DNA from: Chrysochromulina parva
Lineage: Eukaryota > Haptophyta > Prymnesiales > Chrysochromulinaceae
NCBI GenBank assembly: GCA_002887195.1
Contig: PJAB01000526.1
Coordinates: 1 to 24,675, forward strand
Reading direction: 5' to 3'
DNA: 24,675 bases
Shown: positions 1 to 8,165 of the stretch, piece by piece
How the letters are laid out: each line of letters starts with the position of its first letter
Position numbering within the stretch: the stretch's first letter is position 1
Notes under the pieces: generated by a model
The model's database searches: none
Told to the model about the DNA's origin: nothing
The model's input: the letters and a program-made list of their open reading frames with translations, nothing else
Translations under genes and position numbers: made by a program

Positions 1-30
1 CGCTGACGTGCGGGGTGCGTGTTGTTGGTG

Positions 31-173
31 GGTTTGGATGGTTGTGAGGTTCGTCTGTGTGGTCCGTGTGCCTTTGTGCGTCCGCGTGTCCCGTGCGTCC
101 CGTGGTCGGTGGTGTCCCGGCTCCCCCCGGTGTCTTTTTACCGGTAAAAAGACACCGGGGGGAGCCGGGACAC
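31..173. repeat. Dispersed repeat copy A ending in a 62-bp perfect palindrome
   Basis: Positions 112-173 form a perfect inverted repeat with 31-bp arms and no spacer, centred on ACCGGT between bases 142 and 143. I checked every pair; the match breaks at 111/174. The left half plus about 80 bp upstream matches the reverse complement of 9518-9625, sharing GGATGGTTGTGAGGTT and GTGTCTTTTTACCGGT. It is therefore a copy of a repeat family, seemingly joined head to head to a second 31-bp terminus. It lies about 170 bp upstream of the first gene. It could be a MITE-like end or a promoter-associated repeat. Confidence 0.75.
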
Positions 174-345
174 ACACGCGTGTGTGTATTCTGAGCGGGC
201 AGTAACAGTGCCGTAGCACCGGCTGTCGCGTCTGTCGTGTTAACGTTCACACGCCGGTAAATAGACCTCCCCGACGCGCAATGCCCTCTCCGCTCCGCTG
301 AGCCTCGATCCTCTGACCGACCTCACCTTTCGGAAACCATTCAGC

Positions 346-3288
346 ATGGAAGCCATGGCGGCTCATAATTCGGGCTGTGTCGCCTTGTTTCCAGAACCGC
401 CACAGTTTGTGACACTGCCGGAGTGTCCCACAGGGAAGCCGCGTTGTGTCATCCGTAACGTCGACGGCACTTGGTCGCGCGCAACAGGCACAGATAGGCT
501 GGTGCACAAAGAAAACCTAATCGACTTCCCAAAACTGATCGACGTGCTCACCCCGTTTGGCATGCGGTACGTCGTGGACGCGGGTTCCAACGACGGCTTC
601 TCCACATGGCTATTTGCACGCGCTTGGAGCAACGCAACGGTGTTGGCAATTGAGCCCAGCTTGGACAATTATGGGATGACATCGCTGAACACGCGATCGC
701 TACCCAACGTTCGGGCCGTGCGCGCAGCACTGTGGAACAACAGCTCGCTCCAGCTGCAACTGGCCGGGCAGCGCATGGGGGATTGGGCCATCATGGCGTT
801 GGAACCGGGCTCAGTTCGCGGGAGGCAACCACCAGTCATGGAGATGACACCGACGGTAGAGCTGGGCTCACTCATGCGAGCGGCTTGCTTCCCGCGCTTA
901 GACTTTCTCAAGATGGATGTGGAGGGCGCTGAGAAGCACGTGTTAGCAGACAACCCCAATTGGCTGCGCTCCGTGCGCTTCTTCCAAGCAGAGTTCCACC
1001 CGAACGACTTACTTTTCTTGCCGGCCGTTCTTGGAGCTCTGCTGCGCGCGAACATGACCGTGCTCACGAATCCAACCCTCCAGCACCCCACCGCGCGCGG
1101 TGTCCGTGAGTGGGTCTTCTTCGGATGCGGCCACAGCGTGGCGAGTTTTGACTGCTTGGATGTGTGCACAAAATGGCGGAGCGGCACCGGTTTGCATTGC
1201 ACTGTTGTTCTCCATCCGACAGACTACTGGGGCACGCCGCACCGTCGATCCGATTGCAGCCTGAGAGCGCCGTATGTGCGTGACGCACTCACCGCGTGCC
1301 TCGTTACGGCCGCAGACAACACGACCTCGCAGACGGCTGTAGAGGACACGGCCTTGCAGAACTGTTCTCTCCTGATCGTGGCGAGCGTGAGCAACCGCAC
1401 GAATATCACATTGCACGATCGGAACCTGAGGAAGTTTGGGCCCGAGTGGAAGTGCGTCATGCTCACGTACTCGGAGCGCACCGATTTTCCGGAGAGGTGC
1501 GACGTCATCCGTCACTACAACACCTTCTGGGGTCAGATCCTCCACATGAGCCTAGGACAGATCTCCAACTACGGCTGTGGTACAAAGCTGCTCATGTTGG
1601 ACGACGTCGACATTCTTGATCTCGACGTGCCACGTCTGCAGACTTTTGCGTCGCAGCACCGTCTTGATGTGGCTTCGCCGACAGTGTTGGGCGCAACTCA
1701 GCAATTGATGAGATTCACAAAGGATGGGCGAAGCCTTGAAACAGAACATCAATCGCGAAACAATACAGAAGCTGATGCTTACGAAGCGAGGTTGTCCTCG
1801 TTGCCTCGTGACCAGTTCGTGGAACTCTATGCGACCCTGCTTTCTCCACTGGCGTGGCTGACATTCTCGAAGCTGCTGGAGTTGATGCCCAATGGCAAAG
1901 GGTGGGGTTACGACAAATGTCTCGGTAGGCATCTCGCCTCCGGAGTGGACACGAGCCAACATGTGTTGCACACAGGGTCTCGCGTGTTAGCATTTGCTAG
2001 AGGCAGGTTCGCGGCTTCGCTCAAGAGAGAGCGCGACGAGCTCTCGAGGACGTGCACTATGGAGTGGTTCAAGAGCATCCAGCCCGCGGCGCTCATGGCG
2101 GCGGCGGCGAGCACCAGCAACGCAAAGAGCGCGTCGAAGGACAGCTTGCCCACGGAAGCTCTCGCTGATGCGGAGCTGACTCGGTGGGTTGTCACGCCGG
2201 GGCAGACTGTCCCAAAGGTCACGACTCGGGGGGCCCACGGTACCTTTGAGCGGTACGAGTCCAGCGACATGGAGCTGACGTGGTTGACAGGCGACATCGC
2301 AAAAGGCAATAAGTTGTGCGAGCACGCCAAGAAGCCTGCGATCGTCGCGGCAGCTCAAACTTGGGTGAATTTCACAAGTCACATAGCCATGTGGGCGCCT
2401 GCCGGGCGTCCGGCACCGTCGCCAACGCAGCATCAAGACAAGGTGCTCTCGCACTTTCTCGTGCAAGGGCACATGGAGCCCATCGAACCGCTGCATGGCG
2501 TGGCGCGCCACCCGTTTGGGGTACCTGCTTGCGCAAAGAACGCCACCGGCCACTCAACAAGCTTGTACGACATCACTTACTTGCTGCTTCACAACGACTG
2601 CAGCCATCAAAAAGGGATCAATGGGTGCTGCCAAAGCTTTGGGCCAAGGCCTCAGGGTTGCGTATGCCTACCAAAGCCTCGGGTACTGCTATTCGACATG
2701 GGTGCTTCGTCTGGGTTCAAAGGCATTCCGAGTGGGATACTGACGTCGGTGGTTGAAGGTGGGGACTTATCCCCCTCGCTGCCGCTGTTCTGGAAGCTGT
2801 ACAAGGACAGGTGCTTGGAGCCTGACGCTGTGTTTTGCTGGGAAACTGAGTTGGCTGGGAAACGGCGCCGGCGTGCTGCAGTGACGCATTCCGAATGGTG
2901 GGGTAACTTGGGTCCAGAACTCCGGCACAAGGTCCGTTTCTTCGAAGTGCCCGTGATGGAGGGGGAGCTGCACGAGGCCATGGCAGGCATACACAACCCC
3001 AACTCGTTCCTTCAGATGCTTCAGTCCGTGGCCAGACCGGAAGACTTTGTCGCAGTGAAGCTCGACATTGACACGCCGGCGCTCGAGCAGACGATCATCG
3101 GGACCCTCACCCAACGCCCTGACCTCGCCGCGCTGATCGACGAGCTATTCTTTGAGTACCACTTTCACTTCGACGCAAACATAGACTTCGGTTGGGGGGA
3201 TGTCCCAGAGTCGATCAGCGTCGACGCGGCGCTCGCCACGATGCACCGCCTGCGAGAGCTCGGCATCCGCGCACACTTTTGGATCTGA
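346..3288 (+). CDS. Three-domain protein: FkbM methyltransferase, glycosyltransferase-like domain, algal C-terminal domain
   Basis: A 980-residue protein starting at ATG 346. Residues about 73-235 look like an FkbM-type SAM-dependent methyltransferase: motif VVDAGSNDGFSTWLF near 76, an acidic EP end to the next strand (AIEPS) and FLKMDVEGAE near 188, typical of the family. FkbM enzymes O-methylate sugars or lipids. Residues about 340-570 resemble a glycosyltransferase-like (DUF707-type) fold with a DxD-like MLDDVDILDLD near 417. Residues about 690-980 form a third domain (VLLFDMGASSGFKG, VKLDIDTPALEQ, DELFFEYHF, GWG, ending HFWI). I recall similar sequences in algal genomes but know no assigned function. 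There is no clear signal peptide, so an upstream exon is possible. A role in glycan synthesis and methylation is inferred. The next gene is convergent, 166 bp away. Confidence 0.8.
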   Translation: MEAMAAHNSGCVALFPEPPQFVTLPECPTGKPRCVIRNVDGTWSRATGTDRLVHKENLIDFPKLIDVLTPFGMRYVVDAGSNDGFSTWLFARAWSNATVLAIEPSLDNYGMTSLNTRSLPNVRAVRAALWNNSSLQLQLAGQRMGDWAIMALEPGSVRGRQPPVMEMTPTVELGSLMRAACFPRLDFLKMDVEGAEKHVLADNPNWLRSVRFFQAEFHPNDLLFLPAVLGALLRANMTVLTNPTLQHPTARGVREWVFFGCGHSVASFDCLDVCTKWRSGTGLHCTVVLHPTDYWGTPHRRSDCSLRAPYVRDALTACLVTAADNTTSQTAVEDTALQNCSLLIVASVSNRTNITLHDRNLRKFGPEWKCVMLTYSERTDFPERCDVIRHYNTFWGQILHMSLGQISNYGCGTKLLMLDDVDILDLDVPRLQTFASQHRLDVASPTVLGATQQLMRFTKDGRSLETEHQSRNNTEADAYEARLSSLPRDQFVELYATLLSPLAWLTFSKLLELMPNGKGWGYDKCLGRHLASGVDTSQHVLHTGSRVLAFARGRFAASLKRERDELSRTCTMEWFKSIQPAALMAAAASTSNAKSASKDSLPTEALADAELTRWVVTPGQTVPKVTTRGAHGTFERYESSDMELTWLTGDIAKGNKLCEHAKKPAIVAAAQTWVNFTSHIAMWAPAGRPAPSPTQHQDKVLSHFLVQGHMEPIEPLHGVARHPFGVPACAKNATGHSTSLYDITYLLLHNDCSHQKGINGCCQSFGPRPQGCVCLPKPRVLLFDMGASSGFKGIPSGILTSVVEGGDLSPSLPLFWKLYKDRCLEPDAVFCWETELAGKRRRRAAVTHSEWWGNLGPELRHKVRFFEVPVMEGELHEAMAGIHNPNSFLQMLQSVARPEDFVAVKLDIDTPALEQTIIGTLTQRPDLAALIDELFFEYHFHFDANIDFGWGDVPESISVDAALATMHRLRELGIRAHFWI

Positions 3289-3454
3289 TTTCTGAGCCCA
3301 ACAGATCCGTGACTCACTCGAATGAGCTATAGTGTACGTTACTTTACATTTAGGATGGACGGCTTTCTCTCTACAGTACTCTGTTGTAATTTTCTCTCTA
3401 CAGAGTACAGTATTTTCACCATTCTGATTTTCACCATTCTGCATACTGCATTCA
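3289..3454. other. Convergent intergenic spacer with hairpin and 15-bp tandem repeat
   Basis: This AT-richer spacer lies between two converging genes. An inverted repeat is visible: TACAGTACTCTGT at 3372-3384 pairs with 3400-3412 at 12 of 13 positions across a 15-nt loop. Right after it, TTTTCACCATTCTG occurs twice with a 15-bp period from 3413. It is probably shared 3' untranslated sequence; a role in RNA 3'-end formation is only inferred. Confidence 0.4.
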
Positions 3455-3916
3455 TCAGTGCTTCTTTCCATTCTTCTGGTTCTTTTTCTTCTGACGTCCT
3501 CCGCCATCCCCGAGATCATTGCTCACTCCAAGCAGCGCTGGCCCGGATTCTGGCCGCACTTTCCCGCCCAGCAGAATCTCATCCAACGCCTGCTCATGTC
3601 TGTTGAGATCGGCCATGATATTCCGGGTCGCGCGCTGGCTCGAAGGAGTTTTCGAAATCACAGTCGTTTGTCGCACACCGTTCTTCATCCGCTTGAAGAC
3701 GTAATGTTTCTTTGCTCGCACCATCTGCCAGCCTAGCTCCTCGAGTAAGTGCATGACCGTGCGCATATCCTTCGGCTTGTGGCCGTCCCGGCCGGTGTGA
3801 GCCGGGTCCTCTCTTGGCACATCCGCGTAGCGAGGCGGCTCGGAACCAAAGGAGTGGTCTTCAAGCCGGTGGTGACCGTCGGCGGTGTCGAATGGGAATG
3901 TGAATGCTCGGAGAAA
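3455..3916 (-). CDS. HicA-like domain, probable last exon of the large membrane-protein gene
   Basis: The C-terminal part of this frame has the helix-strand pattern of the HicA/YcfA double-stranded-RNA-binding-like fold: MRTVMHLLEELGW, then VRAKKHYVFKR, NGVRQTTVISKTPS, and a closing helix RATRNIMADLNRH. In bacterial HicA the histidine after the GW-VR strand is catalytic; here KKHYVF supplies a histidine at that place. The acidic stretch upstream (SEPPRYADVPREDP) also reads as coding. A good acceptor with a pyrimidine tract (CTGCTTTCTCAG, ending 3917) opens this frame. A donor at 4031 gives a 115-nt phase-0 intron joining it to the 4032-6278 exon. A Lys-rich tail ends the protein. HicA-like domains in algae need not be toxins. 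The domain call is moderate; the splice is inferred. Confidence 0.5.
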   Translation of the reverse strand, partial: FLRAFTFPFDTADGHHRLEDHSFGSEPPRYADVPREDPAHTGRDGHKPKDMRTVMHLLEELGWQMVRAKKHYVFKRMKNGVRQTTVISKTPSSQRATRNIMADLNRHEQALDEILLGGKVRPESGPALLGVSNDLGDGGGRQKKKNQKNGKKH

Positions 3917-4031
3917 CTGAGAAAGCAGGCGAGAGGTGAGAGGCATCACGATCAATGGTCGCCAGTGGGCATGTCTTGGCATCGGCGGTCGGCGGTGGTC
4001 GTCGGGGGTTCGATGCTTGCGTGCGGCGCAC
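3917..4031 (-). other. Predicted 115-nt GT-AG intron
   Basis: On the minus strand the donor is GAC|GTGCGCC at 4031 and the acceptor CTGCTTTCTCAG| at 3917, preceded by a long pyrimidine-rich stretch. The length is 1 modulo 3, exactly the shift needed to pass from the upstream frame to the HicA-like frame in phase 0. If unspliced, the upstream frame runs on to a stop at 3861 through Pro/Arg/His-rich sequence that looks non-coding. No transcript evidence is available. Confidence 0.5.
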
Positions 4032-6278
4032 GTCAATATTTGCAGGCTCCTCGTCCGCCCCCTCATCGTACACGGGAAGGCTGAGGAAGGCCTCTGCCTC
4101 CTGCAGCGTGCCCGGTAGTCGCACACTTTCCGCGTTGACAGTGTCGTCGTTATCATTGTCGTCGTTCCCCTCTTCTTCCTCAGCTTTCAAGAGCTCCTTC
4201 AGACGTTGGCGCGCGCGGGGCAGAGCCTCGGCGAACATTGTGCACTCGCGATATTTCACAGCATCTAGCAGTGCCTCGCGCAGGCTTGTCGACGACGTCG
4301 CTGTCTCCAACGCCATGAGCGCTGACAATTTTGGCATCTCTTCGTTCACGTGGGGCGCTTTCTCCTCCTGCCGCTGCTTCCGCCGCTGCGACAGCGGCGA
4401 TTTCGGCTGGTGCTGCGTTCTGCCCGTGCCGCTCTGGCGGGTGGCGGTGTACCGCGAGCTCCTATGCCTCCAAAAGAAGAGGCCGCTCGATGATCGGCCC
4501 TTCTTTGCAGCCTTGCGTGCCTGCTCGTTTGCCGTGAAGAGATCCTCGAGCAGGGCGGCCACCTCGCGCCTTCCGATGCGTTTGCGGTGCACGGCCTCAA
4601 AGTAGCGCCGTCGTGCTAGGCGTGCAAGCCAGACGTGCAGAGTGGCCTGGCATCGGACCTCTAGAGGCTCGAGCACACGCTCGAGCGCCGTCCGCCAGCC
4701 CAACCGCCGGCCGATCCAGCGCCGCCCGAGTGCAGCGTAGGACGCCGAGAGGAGCCGGTTGGCGGCTTCGGTGTCCGAATCCCCCTTCGCCAGGTCGCAG
4801 AAGCCGTTGCCGCAGGTGATACGCATGGTGCCATGGTGCGTCCAAGCTGCAAAAGCAAGGGCCAGGAGGCAGAGGAGCCTGAGACTCGCTGTGCCCAGGA
4901 ATCTTGTGAACAAGGCATGCAATATGCCGTAGCACATGGATATAAGGAGCAGCCCATAGGTGACTGTGACGGCGATCGTGTAGGAGAGCGGGAGCGTGCC
5001 CAGTTTACGCATCTCGACTTCCCTAAGATGCTCATCAGCGCGCAGAAGGTCGGCTGCGCGGCGCGCTTGAGGTGCGGTGGGCACGCCCAAGTAGTGGCCT
5101 TTTGCCTCGACCGTCAAGGGAGTGGGCGCGACCACCTCGTGCGGGTAAGAGCCGTCGCTGAGGCGCGGGACATGAGAGAGCCGAATGCGGAGCAGCTCGA
5201 CATACGATGGCACGAAGGCGTCGATCTGGGCGATCACGGTCTCACGCGGCTCCTCGACCAACGACCGAGCCGTCCGCGGAGTACCGTTGAAGGGCACGGG
5301 CGCTTCGTAAGGTGCAAGGAGCACCTTACGTAGCCCGGCCGCGAGCTGCGCTGTGATCTCCTCCCGCCGTTTGTTGACGAGGTCCATGTCGACGGTGCGC
5401 AGGGACTGAAGCAGCCCCGCCTCCATCGTGTCGAGATCGCCGGAAATGGCCAGTAGGTGCTCGAGAGAGACACCTCTCGCGCTCAGGACACGCTGCGGCT
5501 CGTCTGACGGCTCGTCTTCGGTCGACGCACGCTTCGCCAGCTCACGCAGTCGGCGAGCGCCCACCTTGGTGAGGCAGAACACATTGAGCTGCGCGAGGAA
5601 GAGGGAGCCCTTCGCCACATCACGTGGGAACAACGCAAGCGCTGACAGCTCCTCGTGCTGATGACGACGCCGTTGCGTGGCAGCACTCCGCAGTGGGAGC
5701 GGCTCGCCTACCCGGTACCTACAGCCCCCTCCTGCGGTCCACTCGTCGATGCGGAAGCTGAAGCCATTACATGGATCGAAGTTGAACAGAGCAAGGCCCT
5801 GATCGATGCCTCCTAAGCTGGAGTACGCGGAGCTCGCGTCCAGCGATGCGAATCCATTCCTCAGACCTAGCATAGTGTGGGAGTCGTACACCTTAGAGCG
5901 GACCGGGCGAAAACTGATGAACTCATCTTGCGGGCCCACCGTCGCCGGCTCGAACCAAGCCCAAGGCAAAGCGAGCACCCCGAGGTGAGAAGCCAGATCG
6001 CGAATACCTATGACCTTGGTCGCGGTGTAGCACTTGAGTCTGAGTATCACTGGCCTGGTGGAACTGGATGCGTCGAAGACCAGGCTCAGGAATGCGCTGA
6101 TGCTCTCCTTGTCCAGCGCTGCCAGATATTGCTTAGGTACGCCGAGAGCAACAGGACCAGCCTCCAGCGCTTCAGCGCAAGCAACGAGACTTTTGCACGT
6201 GAGGTGACCTGCACCAAGCCAGCGGAGGGAGCACTTGGACAGGTCCTCGACAACACGTTCCACGTGATCTGATTCCAT
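4032..6278 (-). CDS. Large unrecognised membrane protein (first long exon)
   Basis: The open frame runs from 6359 to 3861, but its only upstream start is GTG at 6359, so the first ATG, at 6278 (MESDHVERVVEDL), is preferred unless an upstream exon exists. I do not recognise the family. Seen in order: a helical N-terminal region; a middle region with FEPATVGPQDEFISF, NGFASLDASSAYSSLGGID and WTAGGGCRYRVGEP; two hydrophobic segments that look transmembrane (about 4925-4985 and 4855-4900), the first containing AVTVTYGLLLISMCYGILHA; a Cys-containing CGNGFCDLAKGD; an Arg-rich helical stretch (HVWLARLARRRYFEAV); and a Lys/Arg-rich then very acidic tail. It probably continues into the HicA-like exon to give about 902 residues. 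Confidence 0.6.
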
Positions 6279-6355
6279 GCCGAGCAGTAGGCCGACACCA
6301 AGTGCAGCCTCCGCTGGGCTGTCTGGGCTGTCAGGCAGCCGCAGCAACGGCAGGT

Positions 6356-6658
6356 TCACAGATGGACGCGACTCGCAGTCCGTGCGACCGCATCATATAC
6401 GTCATGCAGGAGATCTTCGAGAAGCAAACTTTCTTTCGTGTGCACCATCTTGTAGCCCACATTCGACCGCTGCTCGGCCTCAATGCCCTCCTTCTGCCGC
6501 CGCTGCTCCGCCCGCTCTCGGTAGTCCTGCGCTAATTTATCGCGCTCTTTTCGAGCTTCCTCTTCCTCGCGTGCAATGGCCTTCTTCTGATAGACGTGCC
6601 ACGCCGCGACACCGACCCCCAAGGAAACAGCACCTAGAAAAGCTTGAGGAGCGGGCAT
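6356..6658 (-). CDS. Small single-pass membrane protein with charged coiled coil, or first exon of the downstream gene
   Basis: A 100-residue ORF with ATG at 6658. It has an N-terminal hydrophobic helix (AFLGAVSLGVGVAAWHVYQ) followed by a highly charged helix (KKAIAREEEEARKERDK onward) and ends LLLEDLLHDVYDAVARTASRVHL-like before TGA. The layout recalls small mitochondrial inner-membrane assembly proteins, but I see no signature that names one. Its stop overlaps the GTG that opens the next frame, as GTGA. That is unusual for separate eukaryotic genes, so it may instead be exon 1 spliced to the large protein. A donor GTATATG at 6400 is one candidate. Confidence 0.5.
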   Translation of the reverse strand: MPAPQAFLGAVSLGVGVAAWHVYQKKAIAREEEEARKERDKLAQDYRERAEQRRQKEGIEAEQRSNVGYKMVHTKESLLLEDLLHDVYDAVARTASRVHL

Positions 6659-6659
6659 T

Positions 6660-6895
6660 GGTAAGGGGTAGGTCAGGTCAGTAGGTCCAGTGACCTACCC
6701 CCTTAGCAAGGGTGTGGTGGCGGTCTAGTTTACCAAATATGGTACAATGGTTCAGAATCCCCCGTTGAGATGGGGGGAGCTGTGGGGAGCGGTCGGCTCC
6801 GGGGTTGCGGCCGTTGAGTCGGCAGCCGATGCGGTCGTCGGCTCGTCGCACGCACGGCCGTGCGTGTGGGTGCGGGGGAAACCTCGTGCCCTTCA
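6660..6895. promoter_or_regulatory. Divergent promoter region with imperfect palindrome
   Basis: This spacer separates a minus-strand ORF starting at 6658 from a plus-strand gene starting at 6896. At 6662-6706 there is an inverted repeat: TAAGGGGTAGGTCA facing TGACCTACCCCCTTA with one inserted base. The 15-bp centre repeats GGTCA/GGTCC. A TTTACCAAATATGGTAC stretch near 6729 is AT-rich. A shared regulatory role is inferred from position. Confidence 0.35.
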
Positions 6896-7804
6896 ATGCA
6901 TTGTTCTCTTGCCTTTGCTGTCACGTCGCTGCCTGCCCACCGCCTTGACGCGGCAGCACGCGTACGCTCATGGCTCGAGTCGTCATCGGATCGCTCTATG
7001 CTCCCGCCTGAAGCGCTCTGCAAGGACGTCTGCTTCCGCGGAGATTTGGACGGTTCAAAGCTGCAGGGTCGTGACGCATATGTGGCGGCTGCAACGCAGT
7101 GGCACGCCGACTGCACGCGCGAGCTCGCATATTACCACACGGAGTTGCTGCGTTGCGACACACTTTCGACTACGTCCGACGAACTTGTGAGCTATCGCTG
7201 GCGCTCTGAGGCACAGCGGCCACTTCGCACATTGGCACGGCTTGTTGGCTGGCGCATAATCGAGTTCGATCTCGATCCTCAGGCGGTGAGCACCTTCAGC
7301 TGGGCTGCGGTCTTCCAGCTGCTCTGGGCGGCGGCGCGCTCGGGCGAGCTCAAGCTCCCAGCCTCTGCTGTCGAGGGGCGTGCGGAGGTGCACCTGGACA
7401 CGGTGAGCGGTGTGGTGATCGCACACACCGAGACCCTGGACGGTGTTCGTGCTGCGGATGGCCGGCGCCTGCTCAACCGCAAGGTCGCTCAGGATGTGGC
7501 CACTCTGCTTGATTTTCGGCGGCGGCCGGGCAGCGTGCCGAGCCCAGATGAGTGGGCTTCGGCCGTGTCCGCACGCGTCTTGCGCAGCGTGCCAGGCGCC
7601 GGGGTGCTCGACGTGGACCCAAACGAAGATCCCCGTGCCGTCGTAGCCTTCGCGACGCTCGTCGCCTCGGTCCTCGTCGTCTCAATAGCGGGCATCGGAG
7701 ACGAAACCGGCGTCTTTGGGCGCACAGCGTGCGACGAGGTGGTGGTGGCGGCCAGCGAGCTGGGCTTTGATCAGTGCGTGAGCGATCTCTTTCATCGCGG
7801 ATGA
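6896..7804 (+). CDS. NTF2-like (DUF2358/SnoaL-type) protein with C-terminal hydrophobic segment
   Basis: The first ATG is at 6896, giving 302 residues; the frame upstream opens only with GTG. The N-terminus (MHCSLAFAVTSLPAHRL, no acidic residues, then RVRSW) could be an organelle-targeting sequence. The next part fits an NTF2-like cone fold: an early CKDVCFRGDLDGSKLQGRDAY-type strand-loop, then HTELLRCDTL, ELVSYRWRSEAQRPL and GRAEVHLDTVSGVVIAHTE. That order resembles DUF2358 proteins of plastid-bearing organisms. The C-terminal third is different and contains a hydrophobic run (AVVAFATLVASVLVVSIAGIG) that may be a membrane anchor. Catalytic function is unknown. The next gene is convergent, with 361 bp between stops. 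Confidence 0.6.
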   Translation: MHCSLAFAVTSLPAHRLDAAARVRSWLESSSDRSMLPPEALCKDVCFRGDLDGSKLQGRDAYVAAATQWHADCTRELAYYHTELLRCDTLSTTSDELVSYRWRSEAQRPLRTLARLVGWRIIEFDLDPQAVSTFSWAAVFQLLWAAARSGELKLPASAVEGRAEVHLDTVSGVVIAHTETLDGVRAADGRRLLNRKVAQDVATLLDFRRRPGSVPSPDEWASAVSARVLRSVPGAGVLDVDPNEDPRAVVAFATLVASVLVVSIAGIGDETGVFGRTACDEVVVAASELGFDQCVSDLFHRG

Positions 7805-8165
7805 CGATTGACGGTGACGATGAGCGGAGCGTCCAGCTCGCTCTGCCTGTGCTCAGTGCTCGGCTGGTAATGAGTCATGAGTGATGTGGTAATTCTATAT
7901 TGTAATCGCCGTCGTATCTCGGAAACAGCATGGTGCATGCTCCGTGACCGTGTTCGTCGTTGTACCGGACGTTCCCACGTTGCCTCGGAAACTGTACCGT
8001 GCGCCGGCCGGGGGGACGGTGTGGGCCGGCGCCGCGCGGCGGCCGGCGGTGCGTATTTCCTCAAGGTTACGTCTGAAACGTCTATCTGACGTCGATCGCC
8101 CCGCTCGGACCTCGGTCCAAAACATGCGCCGGACCGAAAAGCGCGGTACACGCGTACGCTGCGCA
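7805..8165. other. Convergent intergenic region, nothing recognised
   Basis: This spacer lies between two converging stop codons. Short frames on both strands are Arg-rich and look like by-products of GC-rich sequence. I see no repeat, RNA or conserved protein here; it is probably 3' untranslated sequence of both neighbours. Confidence 0.4.

Noticed and set aside
6660..6740. tRNA-like or RNA stem in the palindromic spacer
   Set aside because: Only one imperfect stem is present, without cloverleaf features or internal promoter boxes.
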